From Ruminococcus sp. (GTDB lineage: Bacteria; Bacillota; Clostridia; Oscillospirales; Ruminococcaceae): DNA of 5,759 nt. The first letter of the stretch is position 1. Each line of letters begins with the position of its first letter. Positions 3,713 to 5,759 of this stretch are shown one piece after another. The notes under the pieces were generated by a model, which was not told the origin of the DNA, searched no databases, and was given only the letters and a program-made list of their open reading frames with translations. Both the position numbers and the translations under genes were made by a program. The stretch lies in NCBI GenBank assembly GCA_003488415.1, contig DNLQ01000176.1, forward strand, positions 1 through 5,759, in the 5' to 3' direction.

Positions 3713-5759
3713 TTGGGAGAGCGCAAATTCTGTTATAAGTGCATGGAAAAGTTCGACATGGACAAGCATATCTGTCCTTTGTGCGGATATGATGATACAA
3801 CGCCGAACAATCCCATGTATATCACCCCGGGTACGATACTCCATGACAGGTATCTTGTCGGCATCCTTTTGGACTGCAACGGCGAGGGCGCTACCTATGC
3901 CGGATATGATATCTCAACCGGAAGCAGAGTTACGATCAGGGAGTATATGCCCGTAAACCTCTGCACTCGTGTAAGAAATAAAGCGACCATCAGTGTCAAC
4001 TACAATAACCTTGCCAAGTACAAGGCTTTCATGGCGGAATATACTGAGCTGAACAAATCCCTTGTGAAGCTCCGGAATAATCCGAGCCTTCCGTCAGTGC
4101 TGGATATGTTCTCTGAGAACAACACTACCTATACTATTTTCGACTGCTTTGAAGGCATAAGGCTTATGGATTATCTGAAGGAGAATGCCGGAGAGATAAG
4201 CTGGGAGCAGGTGTCAAAGCTCTTCCCGCCGCTGTTTACTGCTATCAGTCTCCTTCACAATAACGCAATAATCCACCGTGCCATCAGTCCGGACACAGTA
4301 TATATCACTCCGAAGAACGAGCTGAAACTTGCCGGCTTCAGCGTGTCATCAGTGAGAACTGTCAACGCAGGCATGGAGTATGAGCTGTTCAGAGGCTATG
4401 CTGCACCGGAGCAGTATTCACCAAGCAGCAGCAGCCATCAGGGTACATGGACTGACGTTTACGGCATATGTGCGCTTCTTTACCGTGTACTGACCGGATG
4501 TATGCCAAATGATTCAAAGGACAGGCTCAGCAAGGATGAGCTCCTTGATCCCAGAAGTCTTAACGGCACGATCCCGCAGCACGTTTCAAACGTCATCATG
4601 GAGGGAATGCGCCTGAGCAGCAAGAACAGGATAAAGACAGTCACAGAGCTGGTCACAAGGCTTTTTGAAGCTCCCGGTCCTGTGAAGCAGGTAAAGCAGG
4701 AGGAGTCAGGTGCAGAGAAGAATTCCGGAAGCGGCAATCTTCCCCGTGTGCATCTGACGGATAATACTCCGCCTCCGCAGCCTGTATACACTCAGCCTCC
4801 GCAGCCTGTATATCCACAGCCGCAGCAGTACGAGCAGCCTTATCCTCAGCAGTACGTTCAGCCTCAGGGATATTACGATCCCAATGCCGGATACGGATAC
4901 GACAATACCTATGCCGATGACGACGAGGACGAGTATGTATACGAAAAGGTCAATACCGTTGACAGACTGAAAGTCCCTGTTATAATAGCTATACTCCTGT
5001 TCCTGATACTTATGATAATCGCTCTTGTCATAATACATATGGTTGATCCGGCAGGACGCAAGAACAATCTTGCAAATAATACCTCAGTCGTTGACGACAG
5101 TGTTATAGATGAATCAGAGGCGGAGACTCAGCCTTCAACTCTTAAGCTGGATACCGAGATGCCCGATCTGGTGGGCAAGTTCTATGAGCTTACAGAGAAG
5201 AAGTACAAGGATTTCTTTACCTTTGAGGTCTTCTATGAGTATAACGATTACTATGAGCCTGACGTTATATACCGTCAGGACATCGAGCCGCATGAAATGG
5301 TGGCTCAGGGCAGCGCAGTAAAGATATGGGTAAGCAAGGGCAAGGAGTCGGCTATCATACCGGATTATGCAGGACTTTCTGTATCACAGTATGAGAACAA
5401 GCTGAAAGAAGCCGGAATATCAAACTATTCTCTTATCGCATCTGCAAACGACTGGGCGGCTCCCAATACAGTCACAATGCTTATGATCGACGGTGAGACT
5501 GTATATGCCGGCGATTACTACAGCAACAAAAACAACAGCAAGCTGGTAGTTTATTACTGTCCTGCCGATTCAGACGGCGGAAACAATTATGTACCTGAAG
5601 TAGAACCTCTGACAGTAAGCGAAGCCACTGATCCTCCCATGCAGAGCTTTACTACAGCTCCTACTGAGTTTACCGGAAGCTCCGGCGGAAACGGCGGAGG
5701 TGCTGTTTCCGGCGGCGGAGAAGGCGGCAATGTGAGCCAGGGCGGCGGAGCTGTTTCCG
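3713..5759 (+). CDS. Transmembrane PASTA pseudokinase with N-terminal zinc ribbon (3' end outside window)
   Basis: The frame is open from TTG 3713 to the window end (682 codons plus one base). Residues 7-24 form a zinc ribbon, CxxC-x10-CxxC (Cys7, 10, 21, 24). Residues about 40-318 are a Ser/Thr-kinase-like domain of the clostridial IKEYFP/HRDISPDN type: TYAGYD 61-66, IREYMP 75-80, IIHRAISPD 186-194, GYAAPEQY 228-235, TDVYG 247-251. Catalytic residues are lost: beta3 Lys to Arg76, HRD Asp to Ala190, loop Asn to Thr195, DFG to GFS 208-210, and the first two Gly of the P-loop to Asp54 and Asn56. A Pro/Gln/Tyr-rich linker (353-400), an acidic patch (402-407) and one membrane helix (about 421-441) follow. 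Outside the cell are two PASTA-like domains (483-543, 548-616) and a Gly-rich tail from 655. PASTA kinases sense cell-wall muropeptides or lipid II; here signalling would have to be by binding, not phosphotransfer. Residual activity is possible but unlikely. It is divergent from pcrA and read from its own promoter. Confidence 0.92.
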   Translation, partial: MGERKFCYKCMEKFDMDKHICPLCGYDDTTPNNPMYITPGTILHDRYLVGILLDCNGEGATYAGYDISTGSRVTIREYMPVNLCTRVRNKATISVNYNNLAKYKAFMAEYTELNKSLVKLRNNPSLPSVLDMFSENNTTYTIFDCFEGIRLMDYLKENAGEISWEQVSKLFPPLFTAISLLHNNAIIHRAISPDTVYITPKNELKLAGFSVSSVRTVNAGMEYELFRGYAAPEQYSPSSSSHQGTWTDVYGICALLYRVLTGCMPNDSKDRLSKDELLDPRSLNGTIPQHVSNVIMEGMRLSSKNRIKTVTELVTRLFEAPGPVKQVKQEESGAEKNSGSGNLPRVHLTDNTPPPQPVYTQPPQPVYPQPQQYEQPYPQQYVQPQGYYDPNAGYGYDNTYADDDEDEYVYEKVNTVDRLKVPVIIAILLFLILMIIALVIIHMVDPAGRKNNLANNTSVVDDSVIDESEAETQPSTLKLDTEMPDLVGKFYELTEKKYKDFFTFEVFYEYNDYYEPDVIYRQDIEPHEMVAQGSAVKIWVSKGKESAIIPDYAGLSVSQYENKLKEAGISNYSLIASANDWAAPNTVTMLMIDGETVYAGDYYSNKNNSKLVVYYCPADSDGGNNYVPEVEPLTVSEATDPPMQSFTTAPTEFTGSSGGNGGGAVSGGGEGGNVSQGGGAVS
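4771..4812 (+). repeat. Two exact 18-bp direct repeats in the Pro/Gln-rich linker
   Basis: GCCTCCGCAGCCTGTATA occurs at 4771-4788 and again at 4795-4812, a 24-bp period that encodes two PPQPVY units (residues 354-359 and 362-367). Degenerate PQ/QPY units continue downstream to about 4870. Such repeats expand and contract by slippage, so linker length probably varies between strains. Confidence 0.85.
5693..5759 (+). repeat. Start of a Gly-rich tandem repeat at the window edge
   Basis: GGCGGAGGTGCTGTTTCCG at 5693-5711 recurs as GGCGGCGGAGCTGTTTCCG at 5741-5759, identical at 17 of 19 positions with a 48-bp period. Each copy encodes GGGAVS, and the interval between them is also Gly-rich. The second copy ends exactly at the window border, so more copies may follow. 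The region encodes the extracellular C-terminal tail of the pseudokinase. Confidence 0.7.

Noticed and set aside
3431..3844. A 137-codon minus-strand frame opposite the leader and the start of the pseudokinase gene
   Set aside because: It has low-complexity, Ile/Ser/His-rich composition, no ribosome binding site, and it lies antisense to a well-supported promoter and gene.
3567..3956. A 129-codon plus-strand frame across the leader and the start of the pseudokinase gene
   Set aside because: It has no Shine-Dalgarno before its ATG, resembles no family and overlaps a clearly coding frame that begins with a zinc ribbon and an AGGAGG site. It would also contain the stem-loops.
1..5759. CRISPR array, insertion sequence, tRNA or phage element
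   Set aside because: No regularly spaced repeats, transposase frames, terminal inverted repeats or tRNA-like cloverleaf were visible on either strand; the only repeats are in-frame low-complexity coding repeats.

Overview
The window holds two divergent transcription units. Three things suggest a low-to-mid GC Gram-positive of the Clostridia, most likely a Ruminococcus-like Oscillospiraceae member. The helicase is the Gram-positive PcrA type. The plus-strand gene is a one-pass membrane kinase-like protein with extracellular PASTA domains. The ribosome binding sites are strong AGGAGG types. The genus is an inference from protein style, not a database match.

Minus strand, 3247 down to 1: a complete pcrA gene (UvrD/Rep-family DNA helicase, 786 residues) is followed after 19 nt by pyk (pyruvate kinase). 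Only the first 289 residues of pyk are inside the window, because its 3' end runs off at base 1. The tight spacing and the absence of a terminator suggest one pcrA-pyk transcript. Two plausible tandem promoters lie upstream of pcrA.

Intergenic, 3248-3712: a 465-nt divergent control region. It contains the pcrA promoters, an AT-rich centre with no recognisable gene, a near-consensus promoter on the plus strand (3515-3543), and a leader of about 160 nt. The leader can form two stem-loops and a long-range helix, and ends in a strong Shine-Dalgarno.

Plus strand, 3713 to the window end: a large membrane protein gene, open at its 3' end, starting at TTG. Its order is four-cysteine zinc ribbon, Ser/Thr-kinase-like domain, Pro/Gln/Tyr-rich linker, acidic patch, one transmembrane helix, two PASTA-like domains and a Gly-rich tail. 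The kinase fold is recognisable, but every canonical catalytic residue is replaced: the beta3 Lys is Arg, the HRD Asp is Ala, the catalytic-loop Asn is Thr and the DFG Asp is Gly. It therefore reads as a transmembrane PASTA pseudokinase. This is the most unusual item in the window.

How they work together: PcrA (DNA repair and clearing of DNA-bound proteins) and pyruvate kinase (last step of glycolysis) are housekeeping genes with no obvious biochemical link. The divergent pseudokinase probably senses the cell wall or envelope and acts as a scaffold or allosteric partner inside the cell. Its partners, if encoded next to it, lie beyond base 5759.
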